A stretch of 18,207 nt of DNA, taken from positions 6,317-24,523 of the forward strand of contig QZLH01001105.1 in assembly GCA_003833135.1 (NCBI GenBank). Direction: 5' to 3'. Positions 9,039 to 18,207 of this stretch are shown here, in pieces (position 1 is the stretch's first letter; every line of letters begins with the position of its first letter). The stretch is from Oehlia diaphana (taxonomy: Eukaryota > Glomeromycota > Glomeromycetes > Glomerales > Glomeraceae). Under the pieces are notes generated by a model. The model worked only from the letters and a program-made list of their open reading frames with translations. It did not search any database and was not told where the DNA came from. Both the position numbers and the translations under genes were made by a program.

Positions 9039-9167
9039 CAAGTCAAAAAGTAAAAAATCAGGCATCAATCAGTCACCAATCAGTCACCAATCAGTCATCA
9101 ATCAGCTACCTGATTGGTGCCCAATTGGTGACTGATTGATGCCTGATTTTTCACATTTCAACCTGTG
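9039..9167. mobile_element. Foldback MITE with arms of the element A family
   Basis: The left arm (AGTCAAAAAGTAAAAAATCA, then GGCATCAATCAGTCACCAAT) and right arm (ATTGGTGACTGATTGATGCC, then TGATTTTTCACATTTCAACC) are inverted copies of each other and match the outermost ends of element A at 4379 and 7791. The middle holds four exact-length 11-mers of AATCAGTCACC type at 9067-9110. Only about 129 bp long, it sits inside the hAT-like element and therefore inserted after it. It probably used the transposase family relics A and B represent. Confidence 0.85.
9067..9110. repeat. Four tandem 11-mers AATCAGTCACC
   Basis: Units start at 9067, 9078, 9089 and 9100: AATCAGTCACC twice, then AATCAGTCATC and AATCAGCTACC. 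Two related units stand in the left terminal repeat of element A at 4409-4430. Iterated subterminal motifs are often transposase-binding sites; that role is inferred here. Confidence 0.8.
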
Positions 9168-9328
9168 AAACTATGGTTTGTAATATTCAAATCGTCTAGT
9201 ATCAGTTCAGTTTCAAACTGCGGTTAAACTGGTTTTATCTAAACCAATACCACCCTTATAACTTTAATATAAATTCAGCAGAATTTCACTTTTTGGTGAA
9301 ACACCATCTTGTCTAAACCCCTAGGTTT

Positions 9329-9466
9329 CAGCAAGCAACCTTAAGTGGTAATGATGGTGTATTATTAACATTTTGTGAAGTAAACTCTGAAAAAATGGAA
9401 GATATATATGTTGTAAAGGCAAATACCAGAAAGAGACATTTTAGCAGTAATTTATCCTTACTTTAA
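9329..9466 (+). pseudogene. Possible exon relic of unknown gene
   Basis: After a plausible acceptor (CTAGGTTTCAG ending at 9331) the frame stays open for about 46 codons to TAA 9464-9466, with balanced, protein-like composition (GNDGVLLTFCEVNSEK, then MEDIYVVKANTRKRHF), unlike the surrounding AT runs. There is no start codon at the beginning and the sequence beyond holds stops in this frame. I recognise no family. A chance open stretch is possible. Confidence 0.25.
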
Positions 9467-10527
9467 CCAGCAGTACAAGGTGTTTGATGAAATACCAAGT
9501 TTCTTAGTTGCTTGGTATGCAGATAGAACAAGAAGATGGGTTATGATTTTGAATCTGATATGATTTTATTATTGATAAATACTGCACCTGTATTGCAATG
9601 ATTTACTAAGCAAAAATCATAATTTCATAATTTTGCAGATCCTTAGGGCAAATCTGAGAAATTAGTTGGAATTACAACGAGGTAGACTTCTAAAAGAATT
9701 ACACAAAGTACACAAAAAAATAATAGAATAATTAATATATTAAAGTTAGCCGCATTCTGATAATGAAATAGGATTAAAGAAAACTTTTTTTGTCACGTTA
9801 TTATAATAATATATTATTTTTTTTATATTTTTTAAATCAAATTATTAATAATGGCGTAAACATATGTAAAGCATGTAAAAAAAAGTATCTCATGATTTTA
9901 TAAATTTTTCTGTAACGAGTTTCTACGCACAAAATCTGTTAAACTAACTCATAACAGTTATAAACTATTTGAGTTACTTGTAACGCAGTTTTAAATATAA
10001 TTATATTCTTTGGCTGGAGTACAAAATTGTTTGATAAAATGCGCCGTATTACCTTGTAGGAAATTTTAATAATTAAAAATATTTTTTTTTTTTTTACTAC
10101 AGAGTAAATAATTGAAAATTATGATCGAACTTAATCACGTATTTCGTATTACATCGTTTCGACGTATCATGAATAGTCATAGCTTTAGTCGAAATTAATT
10201 CCGAAATATTGTAAATCATGTAATAATAAGACCATAATTTTTTCATAAAGCATTCTTTATTTTAAAAAATCAAATAAAAAAATATATATAAATCTTACAA
10301 AGCTTTTAAAAAAACATACTAATAAATAAAACTTAGAATAAACTGAAATTTCACGTATTTTTTGCGGGGTGACCGATATTTTACCCCTCATACTGTATAT
10401 CAGTTTTCTTTTTAAAATAATTATTATTTTCAAAAAATATTTTCAAAGAAAAAAAAATACAACTACGAAAAATGTTTTTCTTTTAAAAAATCACAAAAAA
10501 ATTGTTATTACTACTCCTATATATCTT
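9467..10527. other. Intergenic stretch between the exon relic and the F-box-like gene
   Basis: I see no gene. It includes a G/C inverted repeat GGGGT (10366-10370) with ACCCC (10383-10387), an AACTCA/TGAGTT pair around 9937-9976, and the region downstream of the F-box-like gene. TTTATT at 10256-10261 is AATAAA on the minus strand and could be a distant poly(A) signal. Confidence 0.45.
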
Positions 10528-11490
10528 TCAATTATTGACTAAGCAAAATGATTTTAGTATAACTTCACCTATTTCTGATAGCCTATCATTAAATAGGTAA
10601 ATTACCGACTTTATTGTTGAGTTGTCCAATTTAAATCCAAGATCAAGAAATGTTTTTAATCTTTTAGAAATTACTTTCTCGTCTGGGTACACCCAGTTTT
10701 GTAGATTAGGATTGGGTGGAAATAAAATCAAATATACGCCTTGAATCACAAGGCTATTCATATCTTCACATATTTCATGATAACCAATTTGTTTCCATAA
10801 CTTTACGAGATCAGGATATAATACGATGGCGCGAGCTATAATATTTAATTGACGTATGTTTTCATAACCATCAGTTCGAGGATATTCGCTATTAGATGAG
10901 TCTGTCGAAGGAGGGAAAGGTACGAATTTTTTGTTTAATATTAAATCTTTAATTTGTTCAATATTATCTAATAATTGTTTAGATGCGAGACCTATCATTA
11001 AAGGTCCGGCTGTTAGGAAATGAAGGAGTTCTATGTCATTTCCTTTTAATGATATGTCTGAATTATATAATCTCATCGCTTCTTCTAAAATAAATACGAA
11101 TACATCTACTGATAGATCATTGCCCCAGTTATTCATTTGAGAAAAATTTAATTTTTTGACATAATCTTGGTTCGAGTTGTAAGTTCTTCTTAGTTCCAGT
11201 AATCTCTGATCACATTTTCCACATTGTAACATAAGTCTTTGAACAAAGTAACGTGATAAAATTGCTTTCTTAGCTATCAAACATTTCATAACATCTAACG
11301 TGAGAAAATTGCTTCCAAGTCTAACTGCATGGAATAATGCATATGCTCTCCCATATTTATTAAGAAGCCATTCAGATCTTGCGTGTGAATCATGGAAAAC
11401 AGTTAACCAAGTACGGTTAACAAGAGCGAGTGAAATCGGATTATCGATGTATTTGAATATTTCAATTTTAATTTCGTACAAAATATCCAT
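10528..11490 (-). CDS. F-box-like protein, 320 residues, intact
   Basis: One uninterrupted frame runs from ATG 11490-11488 to TGA 10530-10528. Residues 1-35 (MDILYEIKIEIFKYI, then ALVNRTWLTVF) match the usual pattern of an F-box-like start: a hydrophobic helix with an E-I-K-I-E-I-F core, then a V-N-R-x-W motif. F-box proteins bind Skp1 and recruit substrates to SCF ubiquitin ligases; substrate and location cannot be told. The rest is leucine- and isoleucine-rich, helical in character, with no recognisable WD40 or leucine-rich repeat. I recall large expansions of such proteins in Rhizophagus, often longer than this, so the protein may be a shortened member. Composition is far richer in G+C than the flanks, as expected for a real gene. 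No intron is needed. The ATG follows an (ATT)n run (antisense view) and is the first in frame. Confidence 0.85.
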   Translation of the reverse strand: MDILYEIKIEIFKYIDNPISLALVNRTWLTVFHDSHARSEWLLNKYGRAYALFHAVRLGSNFLTLDVMKCLIAKKAILSRYFVQRLMLQCGKCDQRLLELRRTYNSNQDYVKKLNFSQMNNWGNDLSVDVFVFILEEAMRLYNSDISLKGNDIELLHFLTAGPLMIGLASKQLLDNIEQIKDLILNKKFVPFPPSTDSSNSEYPRTDGYENIRQLNIIARAIVLYPDLVKLWKQIGYHEICEDMNSLVIQGVYLILFPPNPNLQNWVYPDEKVISKRLKTFLDLGFKLDNSTIKSVIYLFNDRLSEIGEVILKSFCLVNN

Positions 11491-11510
11491 TATTATTATT
11501 ATTATTAAAT
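11491..11510. repeat. ATT microsatellite in the 5' leader of the F-box-like gene
   Basis: A run of TATTATTATTATTATT directly adjoins the start codon on its upstream side; on the transcript strand it reads as (AAT)n just before ATG. A second short TATTATTATT follows at about 11511-11520. Length variation here would alter the leader but not the protein. Confidence 0.8.
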
Positions 11511-11620
11511 ATATTATTATTGGTAAATTTAAGTTGATAAGGATTATTATTTTTTTTTTCCAAAGGTATGGTATTTATGTAAATAGGAGTTTATTTTTTT
11601 CTTTTTGAAGGGGTAAGAGA

Positions 11621-11690
11621 CTTATTTATAAATAAGCTGCATTTTCATAAATCTCTCAAATACAGTTTGATAAGGCGTATTTATAAATAA
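11621..11690 (-). promoter_or_regulatory. Duplicated TATA-like boxes upstream of the F-box-like gene
   Basis: CTTATTTATAAATAAG (11621-11636) is a perfect 16 bp palindrome containing a TATAAATA core, and TATTTATAAATAA recurs at 11678-11690. They lie about 130 and 190 bp upstream of the ATG on the minus strand. In such AT-rich DNA a chance match is likely enough that promoter function is only a suggestion. Confidence 0.35.
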
Positions 11691-11699
11691 AAAAATTGA

Positions 11700-13480
11700 A
11701 ACATAACTAAAAAAAAGTCCTGTTCTTTGTATAACAAAGTCATTGTTTTTTTTATTTTGATCTTGTCAGTTTACTTGCATATATATATATTTTTTTTGCA
11801 TCACGTATAAATTATTCTGATTTGTGGATGTGTAATTATCCTGATATATTTGGAATTCTGTGACTAGTTAAAAAAAAAGTTTTTTCGGGTTTTTCAATAA
11901 ATATAATCTCGGAGTTTTCAGCTGATCATGAATTAATTAATTGGTATCATTTGATAATCTGCATATGTTACAATCGCGACATTGAAACATTACCATATTC
12001 AAATAATATTTGATTTTTTTTAAATCCTTCAATTTCAATGGCCAAAACGCATTTTCCTTTACCAAATAGTATATAACAAGACTATATATAAAATAACGTA
12101 CATAAATCTTTTAGGAGAACAAGGCTTCTTTCATTACTTGAAACAACATGATATGAGTCATATGACCTCTAATTTTAGTTGGTCGGAACTCGGAATATTA
12201 TTATATCACCCAATCAATTAATAAGAATCTTATGTACGATTTTCAGTACATAAAAATTATGATCTTATCATTCGGTGGTGATGGTTAAAAAATTATCGAG
12301 AAAAATTTCAATCATTCATTTTTTTCATATCATCACCTCCTATATTGATTAACCCGCTATTCGTAAGACCAATAATACTTCTACGATAAAATCCTATTAA
12401 ACATTCGGAAATATCTGAAAATGGCAAAATCGAATGAATATATAGAGTTTTACATAGCAAGTCGATTATTTTTCGTGATTAGAAGAGGATTTATGCATAA
12501 AACTTATGAGGAATATATTTTAAAATTTATAAAGTTAGATTCATTTTTTTTTAAATAAAAATAATAAAATAAAACCTTTTTTTTTTACTTCAAAATAAAA
12601 GCAATCAGCATGTTTCTTAAAAACGTGCGGTAATTATTACATTTAATGTTATACACTTGAACAATGATTTTTTATCTCATTATGAGACGTACAAATTAGA
12701 TTACGTTGAAAACGCCTCATCTACTGAACTAGTAATTCATTCAAACAATGTTGTGATACTTTATAAATTATTATAATGATGATAAAAATATCCTGAAAGA
12801 ATTTAAATTGAGGTACATAAAAATATTTAAAATCTTTATAATTTTGGTTATGTGCAATAATTTATCATCGCTGGAGCAGCCATAATCAATATATTAATTT
12901 GAAATCATTGAGTAAGCGTTCCATACTTCCATTACATCAAAATGTGCCTGACGCGTCTATGCATAAGTAGATTTTTAATACTAATAAAATCACGAAAATT
13001 ACGTGCGCTTTAATCTCTGCAATCTCCAAAAAATCAAAATAATAATCTTCAAGAAAAATACGAAATATAATCTTTAATTGTGTCATCTGTATAATGACGA
13101 TTTGAAAATAGATTTCCCATGCACACATGAAAACAAGTATCGACATTAGTTTTGTTTAGATCTATATTGAAAGGCATTACGTATATCTGAGTTTTTTTCA
13201 GTAATTAATAAATAGAATCTTACCTTATTAATTGCATCAAGAATTTTTATTGAAATTAGACAATAATGGATTTAATAGACAAGAATTTGATACCATTAAA
13301 AAACACAAACCATAATAATCCATAGCGATTACAATAGCAAAAATTACAACGCATGTCAATCTCCCAGGTACCTATACCAAACTCCTTCTCTAACCGGGAA
13401 CTCCCCTTTGTTCCACCCTGTATGTATCTTAGCGAGCAGAAAACAGAGAACTGACATTGTGACTCTTTTTCTTCTTATAT
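11700..13480. other. Gene-free stretch
   Basis: I see no gene that I can support. It contains a CTTTGTATAACAAAG hairpin near 11727-11741, an (AT)n run near 11779-11790, and a G+C-richer island at about 13355-13440 with a GGAAC/GTTCC inverted pair. Short open frames here have low-complexity, unbalanced translations. Confidence 0.5.
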
Positions 13481-16440
13481 ACTGGAAAGATCTATATATA
13501 TATATATCGACTAAAGGTGCTGAAAATTTTCGTTATCTTAGTCTGGAATTTTTTTTGCGTTTCTTACAGTCATTATGATCACATAAAACAGTCGCAACTA
13601 GCGTCGATTAATGTTATATGACTACTTTACCAGATTTCCAGATTTGATAAAGCAGAATTGGCATGCACAAATAGTCTATGATAAATAATTAATTTAACAT
13701 TTAAAGGTCTTCCGCATAGATCTATATTCAATATTCATTTTGAATGCTGCTGACAACTTATTTGAAAGCCGATGAAACCTTCAACGCAAGGAACATGCAA
13801 AATATCTAGAAGTACAATACAATTAGAAAAAAAAATAATGATAGAACAAAAAACAGTTCTGATTAAAGAAAAAAAATTTTACATACTGGAGAATGCTAAA
13901 GCACATAGGTCCCAAATTCCTAATTTATTTGTAAAGTCAAATTATTTTTTAATAAAGTAAGAATTAAAAAATTGACGCGCTACAATAAGATTTACCATAA
14001 TCGTGTAAAAATTCCATTACGGAAAATTAGCACCATCCATGAGTTCATGTAAAAATATTATGAATAAAAAGAAGAGGATAATGGCATTTTAGATGGATGA
14101 ACCTTAAAACAATATCATGCCAAGCGCTGAATCCAAAGTTGTTCTTAATTTGCTATTAAACCGAGATGCAACTTCAATTGCAGTCGCGATAATAATCATC
14201 CAATTTCATTTGAATAAATGAAAAAAAATAATAAAAATAACATCAATACGGATCCAAGAAAAATATCAGCCATATTGAGACACACGCCTTAGGTAAATAA
14301 AACAAATATTATGTTAAAAACAAAAAAATAATAAAGTAAAAATCAAATTCTGTCCTTTGAAATTCAATCATAAAGAATTACCTTAAAAAATAAAAAAGAA
14401 AGTAATTCATCAAAATAAACAAAAAAAGCCTAAAGAGTTAATTTAATAAAGAAATTCTGAATACTAATGTATTCTTAAAGATTCAACAGCTGTAGTTTCT
14501 GTATCTGAATATTTGCAAATGATGATGTGAAAGTTAATGATGAATGAGAATCTTGTTATAGATGGGCTTGATCGTGTTTCTTGTTATAACAGTTTGCTCG
14601 TTCTTGAGTCTAAGCTCTGGCTGTCAGATAATTTAACCAAGTAAAAGATTTTGGTTATACATTATTACTATCTATTCCTTTTTCTCTTGTTTGTTGATGG
14701 GAGTTTCCCATTTATTTGAGCATTTCTTTCCATTAACAATATTTGATAAATTATATCATAATCTAAAAATACATAGAAAATAATTAAATAATTTTCTTCA
14801 ACAACGTAACAAATTGATATTCCTTACATATTAGTTCTAATATATTTTATCTCTACCATTGAAAACCTATAAAATGATATTAATTATGCTAACATTCTTT
14901 GCTTTATACAATTCCACAATAACACACCATAAATAATCAAGTCAAGACTAATTTATTGGTATTGTTAATACTTAATATACGGTTGCTAGATACAAATTTG
15001 AAACTTTGGCTAATTTTAAAGTTAAAGAGCAGAAAATAAAGTTTTATTGGTATCGTATGAATCCTTTGCGCAGTACGCCCAATAAAAAGCGCATTTCCAA
15101 AAAAAAAAATTTTACCAGTTTTAATAGAGAATTGATCGGCATCACACAACAATAAAAATATTATGAAAATTTCATTCATTATATTTTTTTTTCTTATGTT
15201 TTTCGGTATAACAAAATTTTAAATTTGGAAACTAATTGTTAAAATACGAAAAAAAACATGAACTGAAAAGGAATCTTTGCTTCAAAAATCACAAGAATTA
15301 TAGCCCTTTTTGGACTAGCATTGCAATGTAGCACAATTAACCAAACCATATATGAATTCGTAGTATTCGTTATCCGGATAAAATCAACAATTTGGTAAAA
15401 TTTAGATTATGATAAACCCTATTATAATATTCGTAGCACTAATCGCTTTTGTTTCATAAAAAAAATCCGATGAGATTCCGGGATATTCGCGTTTTATCCG
15501 GATCAAAATCGGACCGGAGTTGTTAAATAAAATAAATATTACTGTATTTACAAAATGTCCAAATATTTTCACTTGTTTGTAATTTGGTCCCTTAACTTCT
15601 TCCCATCTTTTAATTTCTTCTTTTTTTCTGGATTTTGTCTGTTTTCCCAGTTCATTTTGAATTCATTCCATTTTCCTCAACCTGCATCTAATTCTCTTAG
15701 GGTCTTGTATATTAACTTTGACTTCATAAAGTTAACTTTTGTATTATTTTAGGTTACATAAGGTTATACAATCACCTGACTTACTATGCCATCTTTATTT
15801 TGAATATTCCATATCCTATAATATTGTATTAATGAGTTTTTTAATTATAGGGGTATTTTCTTTGTTGAACATTATATTTTATTAGAAATACATATGAATT
15901 TTATATGTAAAACAGATTTATTTATTAAGAATATTATTGTATAATATATTTGTTGGACTTCTTTATCTTTTGGTGATACTAGTCAGTATTTTATTAGATT
16001 TTGTAATTCTAGCTATAGTGATTATTACTAACTACTAATGAACTTTAGTTTGTATATAAAACCAGTTTAAGCTAACTAGAATTTGTAACTCAAAAAATTA
16101 TACTAAACCAAACTGAACTAAATTATAAATTTTTATAGTTCTAAACTATATCAGTAAATAACTTTTTATCATCCTAGATATACTAATTGGTCTGCCAGTT
16201 TATAACTGGTGAAAAAAATTCTAAATACCAATTAGGACCCCACATAATATATATATAGGTTATAGGAAATTTTGAAAATTTTATAATAGCGCTATGCAAG
16301 AGTTTTTACTATGTTAAATAAGCAAACTCAACATATGATCTCAAATTTTGCTAAAAAATAAGTAAACTAATCATATGCAGAAAATCAAGATTTGTTAATT
16401 TGTTATAGTAATATTGCAATTTGCTGATTACTTCTAATTT
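13481..16440. other. Gene-free AT-rich stretch
   Basis: No gene, RNA gene or convincing element end is visible. Present are an (AT)n run at about 13494-13509, two direct repeats around ATCCGGAT (15364-15385 and 15484-15510), and A/T-run spacer. Around 16040-16125, ACCAGTTTAAG and CCAAACTGAACT resemble the hAT-like element's internal motifs and may be a very old copy, without detectable ends. Confidence 0.45.
15364..15510. repeat. Pair of direct repeats around ATCCGGAT
   Basis: TATTCGTTATCCGGATAAAA (15364-15383) recurs as TATTCGCGTTTTATCCGGAT with CAAAATC following (15484-15510). The core ATCCGGAT is palindromic. The pair frames about 98 bp of AT-rich text. It may be remains of a small element; no other support. 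Confidence 0.5.
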
Positions 16441-16470
16441 ATTTATTTATCGTTGTAATAACCAATAATT

Positions 16471-16546
16471 AACCAACGGATAAATAATTAACTGATGGGT
16501 AAACATTTAGCCGAAGGAATAATATTTAACCGGAATAGTTAAAAGG
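16471..16546. repeat. Degenerate 19 bp tandem repeat, three to four units
   Basis: Units start at 16471, 16490 and 16509: AACCAACGGATAAATAATT, AACTGATGGGTAAACATTT, AGCCGAAGGAATAATATTT. A looser fourth unit begins at 16528 (AACCGGAATAG). Spacing is exact over three units. Confidence 0.7.
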
Positions 16547-17530
16547 AATAATAGAATATAGTTACACAATATTATTTATAGTTATTTATTTTTAGATTAG
16601 TTTTATTTATAGTTTAGTTTAATTTAGTCACGAGATAGTTACATGATAATGAATTTCTTTTAGATCTTCAAAATTTTTAGTAGGAAAAAGATAGTAGATA
16701 ATAGAAATGATTTTCTTAATTTTTATAAATAACTGTAATTTTTGACAAGATTTCAGTAGTCCTAGATTCAGCAGTTAAAAAAAAAATTAATAAAATATAT
16801 TTTGTCAGCAAAATATATATAACACATTCTTTTAGCCTTTTTCTTATGAGTAAAAAGTGCAAAATTAATTATTTAATAAATAATTTGGAGAAACTATCAC
16901 AAATTGAAATTTTAGTAAAAAATTTTAAATTTTGTTATAATTTTTGTTTTAACCAAGCGATATTATTTTAAGAATACAGCACTACGTCGGTAGCAACATA
17001 AGGTAAATTTCTATCTTATGGGCGATGGGTGTCACATCGTATTATTTTAAATTTAAGAAGTTTTTTTTTAATTTCTTATAACTACTATTATGTAAATATT
17101 AAAACCTCCTCATTTTTTCAATAATATCATTTCAACCAAAATATTCATAATAATATCTTTTTCATCCACTAATAACTTTAAGATATTACTAGCATAGCAG
17201 GCTTTCTGATTTTCAAATAATCATATGATGATTAGAAAATGTGATTTTTACTTAAATAACAATAAAATTTAAGTAAATCATCAAGTTTTCAAGTAATTTC
17301 AAATGACGCAACACTGACGTAATTGTTTGTTATATAGATATGTATTTTATTGGCTGGATATCAAATGTATCAACATATAATAATTGTACTAATTTATTTT
17401 AATTGTGCCACAAAAAATTTAATAGCGAAGGATGATAAAAAAAATTGATTCTTCAGGTTACGTTTAAACGTATTACAAAGGAATCTGGCTATTGGAGATA
17501 GAATCCAGAAGTTATAAATACTTGAAGAAA
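16547..17530. other. Gene-free AT-rich stretch
   Basis: I see no gene. Two small hairpins stand side by side: CATAAG (16997-17002) with CTTATG (17015-17020), then CGATG (17023-17027) with CATCG (17035-17039), in an otherwise AT-only neighbourhood. Confidence 0.45.
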
Positions 17531-17862
17531 AAATGTATTTGTAACAACCTGTTACATGTCTTATTTGTAACATTTTTTTTTTATTTTTTAATAATAATTT
17601 ATATTTTAAAAAGTATAAATATGATTTTTATATGCAAAATTTTATTTGAAAAACTTTTACTAAATGTACTAAAGTCAGTTTCATAGACAAAACTTTAAGT
17701 TATAAGCATTTTCTTGAAATTTTTTAAAAAATTCTTTTGTTTTAGTTATACGACTGATCTTTCGTTTGATTTGCTAATTAGTTTACATTACACCTGATCT
17801 TAAATTTTGATTGGATAAAATTGATATTGTTACAAATAAGATGTGTAACATGTTGTAAACAT
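17531..17862. mobile_element. MITE-like element, copy 2 (TTGTAACA family)
   Basis: The left end ATGTATTTGTAACAACCTG, then TTACATGTCTTATTTGTAAC, pairs with the right end GTTACAAATAAGATGTGTAA, then CATGTTGTAAACAT. Interior text follows copy 1 (3821-4163) throughout, including TATGCAAAATTT, GTTATAAGCA and CCTGATCTTAAATTTT, with scattered substitutions and an extra GCTAATTAG-type insertion near 17773. The flanks do not match those of copy 1, which sets the element limits close to the ends given. Confidence 0.85.
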
Positions 17863-18060
17863 GGGGCCCGAAACCTCTATGAGGATTTCCAAAAGTTTCA
17901 GGTTTCAGAATATACGAATCGAAATCTCATCCGAAACCCTAAACTATTTTCGAAACTCGAAATGAAACCCAAAACCCGAAACTAGTTTCAGTTATCCCGA
18001 AACTAATCCCGATACTCTGAAACTAATTCCGATTTCCAAAACTAATCCTGATTCCCGAAA
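17863..18060. repeat. GAAACT-rich degenerate tandem repeat, 21 bp unit at 17996-18056
   Basis: Clear units start at 17996 (CCCGAAACTAATCCCGATAC), 18017 (CTGAAACTAATTCCGATTTC) and 18038 (AAAACTAATCCTGATTCCC), with period 21, 21 and 19. From 17870 to 17995 looser CCGAAACC/CGAAACTCGAAATG text continues the theme. It is much richer in C and G than the surroundings. No function can be assigned. Confidence 0.75.
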
Positions 18061-18207
18061 TTCTTTTTTATAACTTGATTGGATCATCAATTCGTCATTG
18101 TAGCTAAAAAAAGAGATCAATCATATTTGATAATCTTTTTTTTATAAGAATCAAGTCTTAAAAAAATGTAAAAAAATGACGGATTGTATACCTTCAAATT
18201 CAAAAAA
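18061..18207. other. Right edge of window
   Basis: This is AT-rich sequence without recognisable features. The window ends here. Confidence 0.5.

Larger units (their letters stand above)
8543..9266. mobile_element. Non-autonomous hAT-like element with perfect 8 bp target duplication
   Basis: The element spans 8551-9258 and is flanked by TAACTTTA at 8543-8550 and again at 9259-9266. Its ends are imperfect inverted repeats: TAGGGATGGTAT at the left and, read inward from the right, TAAGGGTGGTAT, 10 of 12 identical. Internal text pairs further: GTATCAGTTCAGTT occurs near the left end and again at 9200-9213, and CTGCAGTTTAAA/GTTTAAACTGCA motifs form hairpins around 8640-8690. There is no coding capacity. 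Eight-base duplications with short inverted ends are the classical mark of the hAT superfamily. A foldback element of another family lies inside at 9039-9167, so about 580 bp is original. Confidence 0.85.

Noticed and set aside
11300..11608. Open frame on the plus strand (102 codons)
   Set aside because: It is antisense to the F-box-like gene and ends in low-complexity isoleucine- and phenylalanine-rich sequence.
12937..13146. Small membrane-like open frame on the minus strand
   Set aside because: Hydrophobic composition is expected of AT-rich non-coding DNA; no homology, context or upstream signals support it.
13772..13960. Small lysine-rich open frame on the plus strand
   Set aside because: Its translation reflects A runs and it has no protein-like balance.
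14937..15179. 80-codon open frame on the minus strand
   Set aside because: It has phenylalanine/isoleucine-rich translation of AT-rich DNA and no recognisable motif.
15555..15752. 65-codon open frame on the plus strand
   Set aside because: It is phenylalanine- and serine-rich from T/C runs, with no motif or supporting context.
11700..17530. tRNA or other structured RNA gene
   Set aside because: I looked for tRNA box A/B patterns and cloverleaf pairing and saw none; the small hairpins near 17000 lack conserved RNA motifs that I recognise.
17492..17686. 64-codon open frame on the plus strand
   Set aside because: It runs across the left end of MITE copy 2 and is not conserved as a frame in copy 1.

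Overview
The window is very AT-rich eukaryotic DNA. It has spliceosomal-type introns, many small inverted-repeat elements, two decayed transposase genes and one intact F-box-like gene. The F-box-like protein and the repeat style resemble what I know of arbuscular mycorrhizal fungi (Glomeromycotina, Rhizophagus-like). That assignment is inference from family resemblance, not a database match.

Layout. 1-743: a regular array of 106-110 bp units. Each unit is a mini-exon of 27-36 nt plus an intron of 71-79 nt with donor, branch point, T-rich tract and TAG acceptor; it looks like the 3' end of a gene built from tandemly duplicated exon+intron units. 744-1207: non-coding, with a 5 x 11 bp tandem repeat. 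1208-3405: a truncated, decayed element (B) with a transposase-like pseudogene on the minus strand. 3821-4163: a small terminal-inverted-repeat element (MITE), with a second copy at 17531-17862. 4379-7791: a fuller relative of B (element A) with long imperfect terminal inverted repeats, itself carrying a 73 bp insertion bounded by TTAA. 8543-9266: a non-autonomous hAT-like element with a perfect 8 bp target duplication, carrying inside it a foldback element whose arms match the ends of element A. 9329-9466: a possible exon relic. 10528-11490 (minus): the only intact protein-coding gene, an F-box-like protein of 320 residues, with duplicated TATA-like boxes upstream. 11700-17530: about 5.8 kb with no gene I can support, holding small repeats and hairpins. 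17863-18060: a GAAACT-rich degenerate tandem repeat.

How it fits together. Most of the window is transposon biology. A and B appear to encode the same kind of protein: an N-terminal part with a coiled coil, a core with a D-D-E-like set of motifs (DDKAK, VDGGP, NPVER) and a C-terminal C2H2 zinc finger in A. The stops interrupting them are mostly explainable as C-to-T changes of CAA, CAG or CGA codons. The foldback element at 9039-9167 is probably a miniature derivative of the A family. The most unusual structure is the exon/intron array at 1-743: most exons share one splice phase, and introns carry a palindrome directly after the donor site.
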